A model generated the notes under the pieces. That model was not told the origin of the DNA. It made no database searches and worked only from the letters and a program-made list of their open reading frames with translations. From the NCBI GenBank assembly GCA_031761425.1, contig JARFXV010000305.1:482501-546500 (forward strand): a stretch of 64,000 nt of DNA, written 5' to 3'. Shown piece after piece: positions 46,975 to 59,994 of the stretch (within the stretch, counting starts at the first letter, position 1; each line of letters opens with the position of its first letter). The stretch comes from Cosmopolites sordidus (taxonomy: Eukaryota; Arthropoda; Insecta; Coleoptera; Curculionidae). The position numbers and the translations under genes were made by a program.

Positions 46975-47455
46975 GGTAAAAAAAGGTAAAGTGTTAGGGT
47001 TAGACTATTTAGCGTTATGTTAACTAGGCTATTTAGCGACTGGACCTACAGCTTTAGGTGGGTTCCAAACCACGGTCATCAGCTTCCAACAAACCCAGGC
47101 CAGCACCCCCCTCGGGCTATAAATCCTTGGTTATGTGCCTACCCATAAGTCTATCAGGAAACCTACCGACTGACGAGTACCGACTGGTGACCAACGTAGA
47201 ACACTTCTCCAGAAGGCATCCAGCCTTACCCAGCTTTTAACTGGCGTGATTGAGGAGTAATTCGTAGTCGGATTTTACACTCTTGCCTAGAAACAATCAC
47301 AAACATTTAGGAAGTAAACAGACCGAAGAAAGAAAGAAAAACAACCATCCGAGCGCTGGAATCGAACCAACTACCGCTCCGGTGCGGTTTTGGCACAGCA
47401 GCGGCAGGCCACAGCTCTTACTATCAGCACCAACGCGGCCGACTAATATTTAGGG
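46975..47455 (-). mobile_element. tRNA-derived SINE, copy 2
   Basis: On the minus strand the head starts near 47450 with GTTGGTGCTGATAGTAAGAG (A-box-like) and has a perfect B box GGTTCGATTCC at 47358-47368, so it would be read by RNA polymerase III. The body shares blocks with copy 1 at 16010-16325. The end lies near 46975. Two copies show that it is a dispersed family. Confidence 0.75.
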
Positions 47456-47459
47456 CTTT

Positions 47460-48370
47460 TAACAATTCTCCAAGTATTTAGGTAGAATTTTCATTCTATA
47501 AAGCTCTTAGTTCGGTGTCCTTAAAGTTCTTCCACTGTTCATATATTTCTTTGAACTTATGCATTGAAATATTTACTTGTGGGCCGTTAATGTCACTCTT
47601 GATATGCTTCAGTTGAAATTTTCTTTAGATTTTATAGGGAATATATCAAAAAAAATTCCTTCGCCATATTGTCAATAAAATTAAAAAAATACATTAAAAT
47701 ACACCAAATATTTGAAAACAAATTTTGTTTTACTTAGGTTCACATGTAAACATTTTTCAATGGATAACAATTTAATAAGTCAGTTAGTGTGAATTTTGAT
47801 GGTGCCTTTGTGGGTTTCGAATTTTTCTGCTTCACGAAATTTAAAAATGTGTTCTATCTTTTCAATTTCCATGTATTTCAGTCAATTAATTTCACATTTT
47901 CAAAAAATATTCTGTTAGTTCATCAGCCACCTCTTCATATATAAAACATGGTCTACGAAGACTTTTGATTGGAAGTTGAGCAAACAGAGTAGAACGTGCT
48001 GATCTGTAGAATAAAATGTTCGAATTTTGATATTCATTTGACATAAGTTTGGTATTCACATAGTTTCTGTTCAGTTTATCAAAGATTCATCTATGCAAAA
48101 ACTGTGCAAATGAAAAAAAAATGTAAGGATCGGATAATACAATATCCGTGTGATATTCTGGATATACTAAAAGTTCAGTTGGGTTTAATTCTTAGTTTTT
48201 CCTATATTTGACAATTTGTGGTTGGTTCTGCTGCTTCTGCTTTCTATTGAATAAAACCAAATATTTTAGGGGCGGTTCGGTACGCAGTCTATCATGTTTG
48301 GCTCTTTTAATGACAGGTTTCTCTAATTATCAATAACATAACCATTGAGTTTAGTTGTCGACATTTGAGA
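47460..48370. other. No recognisable feature
   Basis: AT-rich spacer with no motif or usable frame. Confidence 0.4.
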
Positions 48371-48371
48371 G

Positions 48372-48590
<219 letters not shown>

Positions 48591-48668
48591 CTTTACAGCA
48601 ACCTGCATCTCTGCCTAAATGTGTTCCATATGATTCATACATGTTCTACATGAGATTTTGGGTGTATG
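48591..48668. repeat. Hammerhead-repeat fragment fused to RTE-A
   Basis: CAGCAACCTGCATCTCTGCC and TAAATGTG to GATTTTGGGTGTATG: a partial unit of the ~318-bp family without the ribozyme region. It is an inverted, nearly identical copy of 52300-52378. Confidence 0.75.
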
Positions 48669-48695
48669 AATTTGTTGGAATGAGAATAGCTTGAT

Positions 48696-48960
48696 CTAGA
48701 ATCCTTCTGAATAAAATCTTTCTTTTAACCATGAAGTGCAATTAACTCCAGCTTGATCGATGTTTGGATATATTTTGTCAGTCAGGGTTATCAAATCTCC
48801 CACGATGTCACAAAGACTACTCGGAATATTTACTTTACCTTCTTCTTCTGGAATATTTCCATCATCTATATCAATTAGTAGTTTTGAAAACTCTTGTGCA
48901 ATTAAGTCACGTTGAATATGAACACGCATATTAATTCTCAAAGATAGAACTTTAACACGA
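48696..48960 (-). pseudogene. Helitron helicase C-terminal fragment (left arm)
   Basis: The minus frame reads RINMRVHIQRDLIAQEFSKL, LIDIDDGNIPEEEGKVN and IPSSLCDIVGDLITLTDKIY. This is the Pif1-type helicase part of a Helitron Rep-helicase (NMRV block and PxxLC). It ends at SWLKERFYSEG, where the duplication breaks. The right-arm copy continues further. Confidence 0.75.
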
Positions 48961-49960
48961 AAACATAAAATTGATGACGTAAGACAGACCTTGAGTTTAT
49001 AAGCTCGTGTTCCTCGTGATATAACAGGTAAAATCTATTTAAAGTCACCAGCCAAACGAACAGTACTTCACCAATAAATCTGTTGCAACCTCTAGGCGAA
49101 TCATCACAATTGTGAAAGGAATAAATAATCCACCAACTGAAATATGTTCTACTGACATTTGCAGGCACTATTCGAGGATAGAAATATCACTTGGTAGGAC
49201 TATAAAGAATGTTTTATGCAAAAAAACAACTTAAAACGAATGACTTTCAAAGTGCTCGCTCTCCCCGGGGGTGCAGTGTTTTTTGATGGAAATACAATCA
49301 ACGGCAGAGATTATTTTCTGTCTAGGAGACACAAACGATGTTCTCGGTTAAGAATTTACTGTAATCGGTACTAAAAAAAATGATTCAGAATAAAAAGTTT
49401 GCGTATTATATGTTAGTTAAAATTAAATGAAACTCCAGATATTAAAAAAAACATTGGAAACAATAATTTAACCAAATATATCAATAAATAATGCCTTAAT
49501 TAAATATACAGATATCCGACAAATATAATTTTATAATCGTATTGTTAAAGATAGTACAACGTCGGAAAAATTACTTTGACAGCTCAATTTAAAGTAATTG
49601 TCAGATATGTCGAACATACAAATTTTATTACATTTTATTTTTCTCATAATAATTATTGACATGAAAACATTGTTTTGACAGCTGAATTTAAAGTAATTGT
49701 CACACAGTTTGAATATCCAATTTTTATTAAATTTTGATTTTTCTGCTTTTTGATAATCTGCAAAAATAACTGAATTAAAAGCTAAAGAAACGATTAAAAA
49801 TTATTCAGCTAATACAATTAAAAATTAGACATGGCTGTCAGAGTCTTCTTCATTTTCTTAATATTAATATAAATTATCATACGTGAATTAATTCTTTTCT
49901 CTTTTTTCTACCCATTTATAAATTTATTTTTGCATAAACAGGTCAATCAATCAATTTTCA

Positions 49961-50570
49961 TGAAGCATAAAGAGAATTCATGTCAAGTTTTAAGCCTGTA
50001 GAACTTACAGTTAGAAAGCGGGTTTATTTGTATGTTTTACGCCCCGCCAGTCCTCTTGGGGGCTCTATTGAATGCCTGTAGAGTATAAGGAATATTTCTG
50101 TGAATTTTTAAGTTTGTAGAACTGACAGTTTAAAAACTAGTTTTTTTGTACATTTTATGCCCCCGCAACCCGATCTTTAGAGCCGATTATCATATAACCC
50201 GTTAGTAAATGTCTGTGAAGTATAAAGAATAGAATTGCCAAGTTTCAAGCCTATAGCACATATAGTCAAAAAATTACCGTGTTTTAATCCTTTACAGCGC
50301 CATATTTGCCCCCAATTCACCCCTTTAGTGAATATATTTTCGAAAATTAAATTTTTAGTAGATGTTTATGTATTATAAAGAACATCCCTGCCAAGGTGGC
50401 CGAGTGTGTAGGACTTATAGTTATAAAACGGTATTTCTTTCTATTTAACACCCCCGCAAGCCCCCTTCGGAGTTGACTTTAACAAAATCTGTTCTCAGCT
50501 GACCCCTACATAGTAAAAGGAACATGCCTGCCAAATTTCAAGTCTGTAGGTCTTATAGTCTCGGAGATTT
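49961..50570 (-). repeat. Degenerate tandem repeat of ~120-155-bp units
   Basis: Five diverged units begin near 49961, 50079, 50214, 50369 and 50506. Each has a GTATAAAGAA-like start, a CCAAGTTTCAAGCCTGTAG-like centre and a CCCCCGCAAGCCCCC-like end. Likely Helitron-associated non-coding sequence; a GAGTCAGTGAGTCAGTGG run follows. The right arm (52740-53400) carries the same array inverted. Confidence 0.7.
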
Positions 50571-50689
50571 CGTGATGAGTCAGTGAGTCAGTGGTATTTC
50601 TCTTTTATCTATAAATATCTATAAATAATCTCTTTTATATATCTTTTTATATATATATATATATAGATGTAGGATTTTATGACAGAAAA

Positions 50690-50935
50690 TGTATCATGTG
50701 CGGTCGATTCGACACCGCGCGTCTGCTTGAAGGTTAAGTCCACCGCTATCCATCTCACAGTCGAATTCGCATCGTAGGCGATCATTTTAAGCACTTTTTT
50801 CACCAACTCATCCGAATTTTTGTGTTTTGGCCGACCTGACTTTGGATCATCTTCCAAAGCATCATGACCGTCCTGAAAGCGCTTAACCGTTCTTATAACA
50901 CTTTTGTGCCATGGTCTCCCCATCAGAACCCTCTT
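50690..50935 (-). pseudogene. Mariner N-terminal fragment (left arm)
   Basis: The minus frame reads RTVKRFQDGHDALEDDPKSG, RPKHKNSDELVKKVLKMIAY and DANSTVRWIAVDL, the two HTH regions of a mariner transposase. It fuses to unrelated sequence at TFKQTRGVE. The same fusion point occurs in the right arm, so it predates the duplication. Confidence 0.75.
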
Positions 50936-50939
50936 CGTA

Positions 50940-51668
50940 AATGGACCAAATTTAGTTTTTGTTTGGACAGCGTTTCTTTCTATTTTTGAAATCCAAAAGC
51001 ATAATGTGGCATAAATGTAAGTTACCGACCGACATTTTCAATTTGAATAAACTTGACTAAGTGAAAACAAATCAAAGCGAATCTGAACGTAAATATAAAT
51101 ACCACAAGAATTAATAATATGTAAATAAACATATTCTTAATCCAACACAAACTTGTTTACAAGCGTTAAAAAAGCAACTAAAGGAAAATTGCTAGAATAT
51201 CTACGTTAATAATTCACAACCGTGTAATTTATTTTCAATATTTTAGAATAAGAAGAAATTACATGATAATAAATCAGGACTCTACGGTGGACGAGATATC
51301 AGTACAATGCTTTTTTCCATTAAAGTTGATTATAAAACCTTCACTGGCCTGATAAATGATGATATGAATTTCGATTCAATTTATTAAAATCATTGACGAT
51401 TTCCGGAAAATAAATCATTTTATACTAATCAGTATTGAATATAATTGCATTTTCTAAAACTGCAATAGTCACATGACCTGAAAGAACCACGCAATTATTA
51501 TTTCCGAAACTGCGTTATCGAACAATTTTTGTTGGTTTTGCTTTACTTTGGAAGACTTAAACAGTATATTATCGTTTTGTTTTCAGCTAATGCGAATATA
51601 TCCAGTTTAATTAACATACCTGCGACGATATCATATACCAGACTTGTACCTCCTAGTTTTTTTATAGC

Positions 51669-51670
<2 letters not shown>
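50940..51670. other. No recognisable feature
   Basis: Spacer in the loop between the two inverted arms. No motif found. Confidence 0.4.

Positions 51671-51671
<1 letters not shown>

Positions 51672-51740
<69 letters not shown>
51672..51740. repeat. (TA)n microsatellite
   Basis: TA tract directly at the start of the hammerhead-repeat dimer, as also at 11034-11145. Confidence 0.95.
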
Positions 51741-51743
<3 letters not shown>

Positions 51744-52375
51744 TGTTAGTTGCTTGATAGGGGACAAGCCCCCATTCATCCTTCCCAATGGAGGGCACAT
51801 GTTTCGTCTCTTAATGTTTAGACTACTCATGGTACCAACATATACCATTTCGCCAAGAATAGGGAGAATTTACCCACAGTCAACAACCCATACTTTTGCC
51901 GACTTTCTGTCGGATGGCGTATATATGCAGCGTTAGAATTTTTTGGACTGCATCCAATGAGACAACAGTAGCTGAGTTTCATACCCCCAACTGCTGGGTT
52001 CCACAATCTCATGTGAAACACACAGCAATCTGCATTTTCGCCTAAATGAGCACTGAGTTAGCTACTTGTCCGGGGACGAGCCCCCACCCAACTTAGCATT
52101 GGAAGGCGTCTCTTTTTTTTTTCATCTCATGATGTTTAGACTCATCAGGGTACCGACATATGCTCTATCGTCAAGAATAGGGTGAACCTATCCACAGTCA
52201 ACAACCGACTTCCGACTTTTTGCCGATTTCTCGTCGAATGGCGTATATATGCAGTGTTAAATTTCTTTGGACTGCGTCCAATGGGATAACAGTAGCTGAG
52301 TGTCATACACCCAAAATCTCATGTAGAACATGTATGAATCATATAGAACACATTTAGGCAGAGATGCAGGTTGCT
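51741..52375 (-). repeat. Hammerhead-bearing repeat, tandem dimer
   Basis: Two head-to-tail units. Corresponding bases (GGTACCAACA at 51831 and GGTACCGACA at 52149) are 318 bp apart, which sets the unit length. The first unit's ribozyme core is destroyed (CTACTCATGG on the plus strand). The second keeps the core. Tandem arrangement is typical of self-cleaving satellite-like and retrozyme elements. Confidence 0.8.
52118..52164 (-). ncRNA. Type III hammerhead motif with disrupted helix III
   Basis: Minus strand: GCATATGTC, GGTACC (perfect palindrome as helix I), CTGATGA, GTCT...AGAT (stem II with one wobble), GAAA. The bases after GAAA are a poly(A) run instead of CATRTGTC, so helix III cannot form and this copy is probably inactive. 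Confidence 0.5.
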
Positions 52376-52433
52376 GTAAAGGTAGTTGCAAATCTAAGGT
52401 AGCTTAATGATGCACCAACACATACAACACATA

Positions 52434-53940
<1,507 letters not shown>

Positions 53941-54549
53941 CAACAAACCTTAACAACTTTCTATCAGAAAAGCTACCGACTGAACATGTGAATATGAATG
54001 TGAAGTATGAATCTGTGGACACGGTAATGGAGGTGGAAGATGCTGTCAATTATTCTATGGCGTTTTTGCAGACGCTTAATCCGCCAAGAATACCACCTCA
54101 TGTTCTTTACCTCAAGATTGATACACCAGTAATGTTATTGTGCAATTTAAACCCTCCAAAACTGGTACTGGTACTGCAATGGTACCAGACTTCAGGTGAA
54201 AGCTCTACATAAAAACATAACAGACGCCACGATTTTTACTGGAAAATATGAGGGAGAAAAAGAATTAATTCCAAGTATTCCTCTAATTCCACCCGACTAC
54301 CACTTTAAATTCAAACGTCTGCAATTTCCTATTAGTTTGCTTTACCATGACTATCAATAAAGCACAAGAGTTTGAAAGTGGCTGGTGTTAATTTAAGAAA
54401 TTACTGCTTTTCTCATGGTCAGTTTTATGTTGCATACTTAATCAGTTTCATCAGTTATCAGTTCTCCTGTTAACCTGGTCATTCTTCAGCCAGATAAGAA
54501 AACCAAAAATGTCGTTTATAGAGAAGTCTGGATTATTTGATTTAAAGTT

Positions 54550-55475
54550 TTAATCGTTTCAATAGATATTGTTAGAAATAAAGTCGACTGAACCGGTAAA
54601 TAAACTGAAACTCAGTACTTTTTAAGCTATTTATATTAAAAACTAAAATGTTCATCCAAAAAATAATGAAGTATTTATTTTAACTATCACCGCAAAAATA
54701 TGATTTATGCACTTTAAATTTTTACACTGTTTATTGACAGGATAATTGGAACAGGTCAAATATATTTAAAGAAAATATACTAAGTAATAAGTTTGGTATG
54801 AATCTAATATTACAAACGCCATACTTCTTTGAATTTCAAATTGTTAATAATGGAAAATAACTAAATAGAAAGTGTTCAAGATTTTTTTTAATTGTAAAAA
54901 TAACCTAATAATTTTGAAAATAATCAATATTATCTTTGTTAAAATAAAAACAAGGTTACATTGAACGAAAACGTTTTTAGTTTGGATTTATAGTCCATCG
55001 TTAGTCTACTTCCGCCGAAGAATTATTTGTCGGAATAATTCTTATTCATTTTTAATGAATAGAAATCGGAAACGAAAACTTGCGGTATACCGGCCTTATG
55101 GTAACCAATATCGTAAAATTTTCCACTACATATTCTCAGTGTCTGTGTTACTAATTAATTAGTTTTTAAATAAACGTTTACCTATAAATAATGGGTCCGA
55201 ATGATTTATAAAAGATTAAATTTGTTAATGTATCATTTTGCATGTACTGTATTTAAAAAAATATCTTTTCAATATATTTTACAATTTTTTCTTTGACAAA
55301 TGCATATTTCAAGTTATATCCAGTGAAGCGGGCGGGTAACGACTAGTAAGACTATATTTTCCTTTTCTGCGCGCAGTCCGTAACGTAAAGATAACATTTA
55401 TTTTAATCGCATAGTAAACGTTGAATAGTTTACGCGCGTCCGATGTCGAAAAAATTACTTTCGACGCTCTTCGCC
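54550..55475. other. No recognisable feature
   Basis: AT-rich spacer. AAGAATTATTTGTCGG/AATAATTCTT near 55018 is a short inverted pair. No domain recognised. Confidence 0.4.
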
Positions 55476-55479
55476 ATAG

Positions 55480-56935
55480 TATTTTTTGCAATATCGTCTA
55501 TCGTCGTATCAACAAAGTTCGTATATAAAAGAGACTGTTTCATATAACAGACCTGAAGACTGCAAAAGCACTGATGATGTCGAAATCCAAACATTATTCG
55601 AATTACTTTACATCGCAAAAACTTTGCGAATGTCATATGCAAATCTAGAGGACTTGTTTGGTAGAGGCGTATCTGTTTTTTCAACTATTTAATTGAAAAG
55701 GACAAACTTTATTCTAAACTCATTGCGGTTTGATAATACGGCTACACGACAAAGCTGCGCCTATATGGGAAATTTGGGTAAGTTTACGATAAACTGCTTA
55801 TCTCTTCATTATGTGGGACAGGAGGTCATTATGGATGAAATAATGACAGGCTTTCGAGGAAAATATCCGTTCAGACAATATCTGAAATCAAAGCCTGATA
55901 AATATAGAATCAAACTTTATCCACTAGTAGATGTAACGACCTTTTATGGTTTGAATATTAAACTTTATGCTGGTAAGCAAAGCCAGATGGGCCGTATCAG
56001 CTGAGCAACGCGGCAATGAACGTAATAAAGAGACTGATTACACCAATTTCAAGTACAGGACGAAATTTGACCATTGATAATTGATACACCAGCATTCCTT
56101 TGATAGGAGATTTGGTAGTCAAAAATCATAAAATTTCAGTTGTGGGTACGTTCCGCAAAAATAAAAATGAAATATCCCAATGCTTCACAGCAAAAGTGAT
56201 GCAGCGACGTTTTATGGTTTGGATATTAAACTTTATTCTGATAAGTAGCCAGCTGAGCAATCCGACAATAAACGTAGTAAAAAGATTGATTACACCAATT
56301 TCAGGTACAGGACGAAATTTGACCATTCATAATTGGTACACTAGCATTCCTTTCATAGATGATTTGGTAGTCAAAAATCATAAAATTTCACTTTTGTTTC
56401 AAAAGGCAAACCATCACAGCAAAAGGCAACCCTGGATTTTCTGACAGGGCTACACTTGCGTCGTATGTGCCAAGAAAAAATAGATCTGTGATATTACTAT
56501 CATCACTCATTGTGCAGCTGAAATAGATGAAAATACAAATGAAAAACGGAATCCAAGCATCATAACTTTTATTGTAAAATAAAAGGAGAGGTCAATGAAA
56601 TTGACAAAAAAGCAAATAAAGTCGTTATAGAAAAACATGAAAATATTTAAGGTAATTGGAAATTCAGCTGATAAAAGAGTATGTAGAGAAAATAGCTACT
56701 ATGGCCAACCTTCCTAGAAACCGCAAAAGATAAATTAGAGACCACTTAAACATAAGTAACCGAAACTCATATAACGAACCAGGTGTTTTGCAAGCTGCAA
56801 AATATGTCCTGCTAAAAGGAGGAGACAATTCAAGACACAATATGCAGCTCGTCTGAGGACTATTTGCCGGGACCACACTACATTTCTTTGCAATGAATGT
56901 TAGCATGATGAAGAGACTGATGATGAACAAAACTA
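55480..56935 (+). pseudogene. piggyBac-type transposase relic with internal duplication
   Basis: FELLYIAKTLRMSYANLEDL and FGRGVSVFSTI come first. Then LNSLRFDN, VIMDEIMTGFRGKYPFRQYL (first catalytic D in DEI), KSKPDKYRIKLYPLVD, TTFYGLNIKLYAGKQ, LITPIS, GRNLTIDN*YTSIP (second D in IDN), KNHKISVVGTFRKNKNEIS, ATLASYVPRKNRSV, and near 56680 LIKEYVEKIATMANLPRN. The segment from TTFYGLNI to KNHKIS is present twice in tandem (55938-56150 and 56208-56395). In the second copy D is H (TIHNWYTS). TTAA-targeted cut-and-paste is expected of the family; no end was found. Confidence 0.8.
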
Positions 56936-57059
56936 AATTTAAGATAACGAATTGAATATGTGCAGATAATAAACAAAATTGTTAGTGTTTCAATGATCTC
57001 ATTATTATACTTGACCTGATCTCATCAGTGTATAATTTTATAAATTCAATTTTATTTTA

Positions 57060-57412
57060 TACTAGCTAACCCGAGTAGATGTCCTATCCAAATTTCAATA
57101 AATTTGTTTGTGATTGTTTTGTGAATTTCTGAAAAGCCATTGGAAATGTGCAAACAAAGTAAAAACTTGTTTGTTTGGTTTTTGGTTTGTCTTCTTGCAC
57201 GATTATTCAAATTCATCGTCGCGCGATTGGTTGTTTCTGACTGATGATATCTCATTCGATGCATATCATCTTCGTTTGCATTTTCTGTTTCTTCTTCATA
57301 ATCGATTCCGTTCAATGTCATTTCGCTCTGCAGTTCAATTAGATCGAAAATTCGTTTGGTTTGTAACATTGCGAGTTCTGCGACCTAAATTGTTCCGTCT
57401 TATTGGCGGCAT
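57060..57412 (-). pseudogene. Helitron replicase N-terminal fragment
   Basis: ATG at 57412 begins MPPIRRNNLGRRTRNVTN,the characteristic start of one insect Helitron group, followed by decayed QTNFRSN, TAERNDIERNRL and other Arg/Asn-rich pieces. Stops and frameshifts follow. The Rep catalytic region is missing. Confidence 0.7.
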
Positions 57413-57414
57413 TG

Positions 57415-58495
57415 TAATACAATTAAATTGTGCCAATTTAACTCAATTGTGTCGATTGAGGCACAATGTGCAATGCGAAGAATCACAATTCAACTGAAAA
57501 CGGACAACTGATTGAATTTGTTGTCACTGTATAAACGTTTGTCACTTCAAAACTCACCTTATTTCGTAGGTAAATCTAGAAATTTGTTCGAGATAAAACG
57601 ACCAAACTTAATTCATTACATGAAACGATTGCGATGAACTTGCGATGAAACAACTCCGTCATTATGTAACCGATTGCCTTGATTCACTATTTGAGCTGTC
57701 AAACGACATTTGCGCACGTAGCGAAATAAATTGGAATAGAAATAAAACAACTACATTTGTTGGACAGATCGCAAAACAACATAAAAGTAAAAACAAACGT
57801 AATTTTATTTTAATTTAGGCTGGAATGCGTTTTTCCAATTTTTTCTTGAGATTTTTTTTTAATTGAAAACATTCAACTCAGTTATTTCCAGCCCAGAAGC
57901 ATAACGAAGAAAACAGAAAAAAAAACAACTAAACATGTCGTTCCTGCCGTCAGTTATGATCGAGTGTGCATACAAAAATTATAATTTTTGCGTTTGTCCT
58001 TTCCGACTTTCCTTTGTAATTGTCTCTATTTTTTTGTGAAAACTTGTCCAAGACCATGATGAACAAAACAAAAAAAGAATTACGCATATCCATCGTTCGA
58101 ATCATGAGTTATGGTCTTGAGTTCATACAAAAATCCCATAGAAAAAAGCACTTTCAGTTTTTCCAGAAATTTCCAATTTTCCGGGCAACTTTTCCAATGT
58201 TTCTTATTAAAAACTTTATTCGGACTGTTATGAACATTTAAAAAAAAATGCCAAATGGGTCTAGCCGTTCTCAAGAGATGCCCTTACCAACGAACAGCAT
58301 TTAATTATTATTTACATAGATTTAAGCATAATTTTTGTTACCAAATTGTTTCCTAATTTAAAGTTAATATGTTTAAATAAATAAAATATGATAGATAAAC
58401 AAGTTTTTTTTGTTCATGTTTAATTTGTCTTCTAAATCTCAATCTTTAATAGGTCTTTAAAGTTACGCGCGATCACTGTCGTAACAAATGACGAA
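57415..58495. other. No recognisable feature (Helitron leader?)
   Basis: The part next to 57412 may be the leader of the Helitron. The rest is AT-rich with no motif. Confidence 0.3.
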
Positions 58496-58499
58496 GCGC

Positions 58500-58890
58500 G
58501 CGCTTGAAGGTTAACGGGGTGTTCTTAAAGTCCTGATTCACGAAATTTTGAGAAAAGATTTAAACAAACGGAAAGTCTACGCTCAATTTGTTCCTCGAAT
58601 GTGCCTTAAATGAGGATCATCGCCGTTCATGACCTTTGTGGGAAAAACAAGTTTGTGTGTATCAACATCCTATGTATTCGCCGGATTTATTACCATGTGA
58701 CTATTTCCTATTCCTAAAACTCCAACTGTCCATGAAACCAACGTTTTATGACAGTATTATACAAGTCCAAGAAGTCGTAACGAGGTTCATTAAGGCGATT
58801 CCAAAAATCAGCATAGCAAAATCTATGCTACCAATGATTGATCGTGCTCAGCGGTGTATTGATGTGGAAAGGGTGTGTTTTGAATAAAAA
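58500..58890 (+). pseudogene. Mariner transposase C-terminus
   Basis: HPMYSPDLLPCDYFLFLKLQ (third catalytic D in PCDYF), TFYDSIIQVQEVVTRFIKAI and RAQRCIDVERVCFE at the natural end. A separate family from the neighbour at 58920 (PCDYFLF versus PSDYHLF type). Upstream sequence is unreadable. Confidence 0.75.
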
Positions 58891-59056
58891 TAAATAATTT
58901 TGGCAATGTTTGGCATGTTTTCCCCCATCCACTTTAGTTCCATGTGATATTTTTGGCAAATTCATTATGGACCTACCACTACATTGGCAAAAAGTTGTAA
59001 ATAATATTAATAGTAATTACATAATTCACTAAATAAATATTTACATAAACTATATA

Positions 59057-59937
59057 TGGGGTGATTTTTTAGTGCATCCGAATTTTACATTCAAATAAAA
59101 CAACAACCTTGAAACTATTTATTTTATGTTGAAATAACATTTAATGGCATTAATGTTGTGAAATTAATGAATGTGAAAACAATTTTGGACAAAGCTCCGC
59201 CGCCGCTATTTCTGACAGCGTGCATTCTGTCAATCCAATTTCCGACCATTTTTTCAAGCAACTGGTGTCTTTTATCCTCAATTGTCTGAGTTAATTTGAC
59301 CAAATATTGAATATAACCTTAAAGAAAATATTCAAAAGGCGTTAAATCAAATGACCTTGGTGGCCTATTAATAGCTCCGTTCCTCGAAATAATTTTCTCT
59401 CCGAATTGTTCCCTCAATAAATCGATTGTTGCGTTGGCTATATGACATATGGAGCCGTCCTGTTGAAACCACATCTCCGTAAGATCAATATCATTCAAAT
59501 TCCTAATGAAATAATCCACGTAGTGAATTATTTCACGAATAGCAAAGCCCAATTTTCTGAGAACGGAACGGAAGAGCTGGCAATTAGATCTTCATCAACA
59601 TTGCCAGCAACAGCAACGATACTTTCTTCGAAACGTACAGTTTTTGTCTGGTTTTTATTTTAATGTCGAGCAGTGTGAAATGCACTCGAAATTGGTCGAT
59701 AATTTGGCGAATACATCACGAAGTTCATATTCACGAAGTACTTTATAAATTTGGCGCACAAAACACTGATTTTAATAATACATTTCGCCAATTTGTAAGC
59801 GTTGCTGTGATGTTAATCGTTCCATGATAATTTGCCAGACTATTGAGACACAGATTTACAGACTTGCACTCAGACTTACAGTTTATTTGACAGCAACCCC
59901 TATGGAAATTTAGGACACACTAAAAAAATCACTCTTT
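59057..59937 (-). mobile_element. TIR transposon copy C, both ends present
   Basis: Ends GGTGATTTTTTAGTGCATCC (left) and, complemented, AGTGATTTTTTTAGTGTGTC (right) form inverted repeats of about 28 bp. Length about 880 bp, so internally deleted. It is nested in the mariner 3' end. Confidence 0.75.
59200..59830 (-). pseudogene. DDE transposase of copy C
   Basis: YFIRNLNDIDLTEMWFQQDG with SICHIANATIDLLREQFG (second D intact), EKIISRNGAINRPPRSFDLT and PFEYFL (third D changed to E, in PLDYFL). The upstream first-D part is mostly gone. Same group as 36000 and 13090. Confidence 0.75.
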
Positions 59938-59994
59938 ACCTTTCTCTCTCTCTTTACAAAAATCCTATAAACTTTCCAGACAACCCAATAGATG

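Larger units (their letters stand above)
48668..50820. repeat. Left arm of large inverted duplication
   Basis: Complementary to 52567-53940. It contains Helitron helicase coding sequence (48696-48960), about 780 bp not present in the right arm (about 48970-49745), a degenerate minisatellite (49961-50570) and a mariner scrap (to 50935). Similarity in the paired parts is very high. Confidence 0.85.
58920..59992 (+). mobile_element. Mariner 3' end split by a TIR transposon
   Basis: 58960-59050 encodes the C-terminal end (IMDLPLHWQKVVNN, NYIIH). The family's terminal sequence CCTATAAACTTTCCAGACAA lies at 59968. Between them is the element 59057-59937. The same two parts are contiguous in the copy at 33120-33245. 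Confidence 0.7.

Noticed and set aside
47340..47455. A true tRNA gene
   Set aside because: A and B boxes are too far apart and no cloverleaf with paired acceptor stem forms. The body and a second copy show it is a SINE.
49961..50570. CRISPR-like or satellite array
   Set aside because: Units are diverged, longer than CRISPR repeats, have no unique spacers of constant length, and the genome is eukaryotic.
55555..55590. CTGATGATGTCGAAATC as a possible hammerhead
   Set aside because: The stem II space is only four bases and the sequence is explained by piggyBac coding sequence (DDVEIQTLFELLY).
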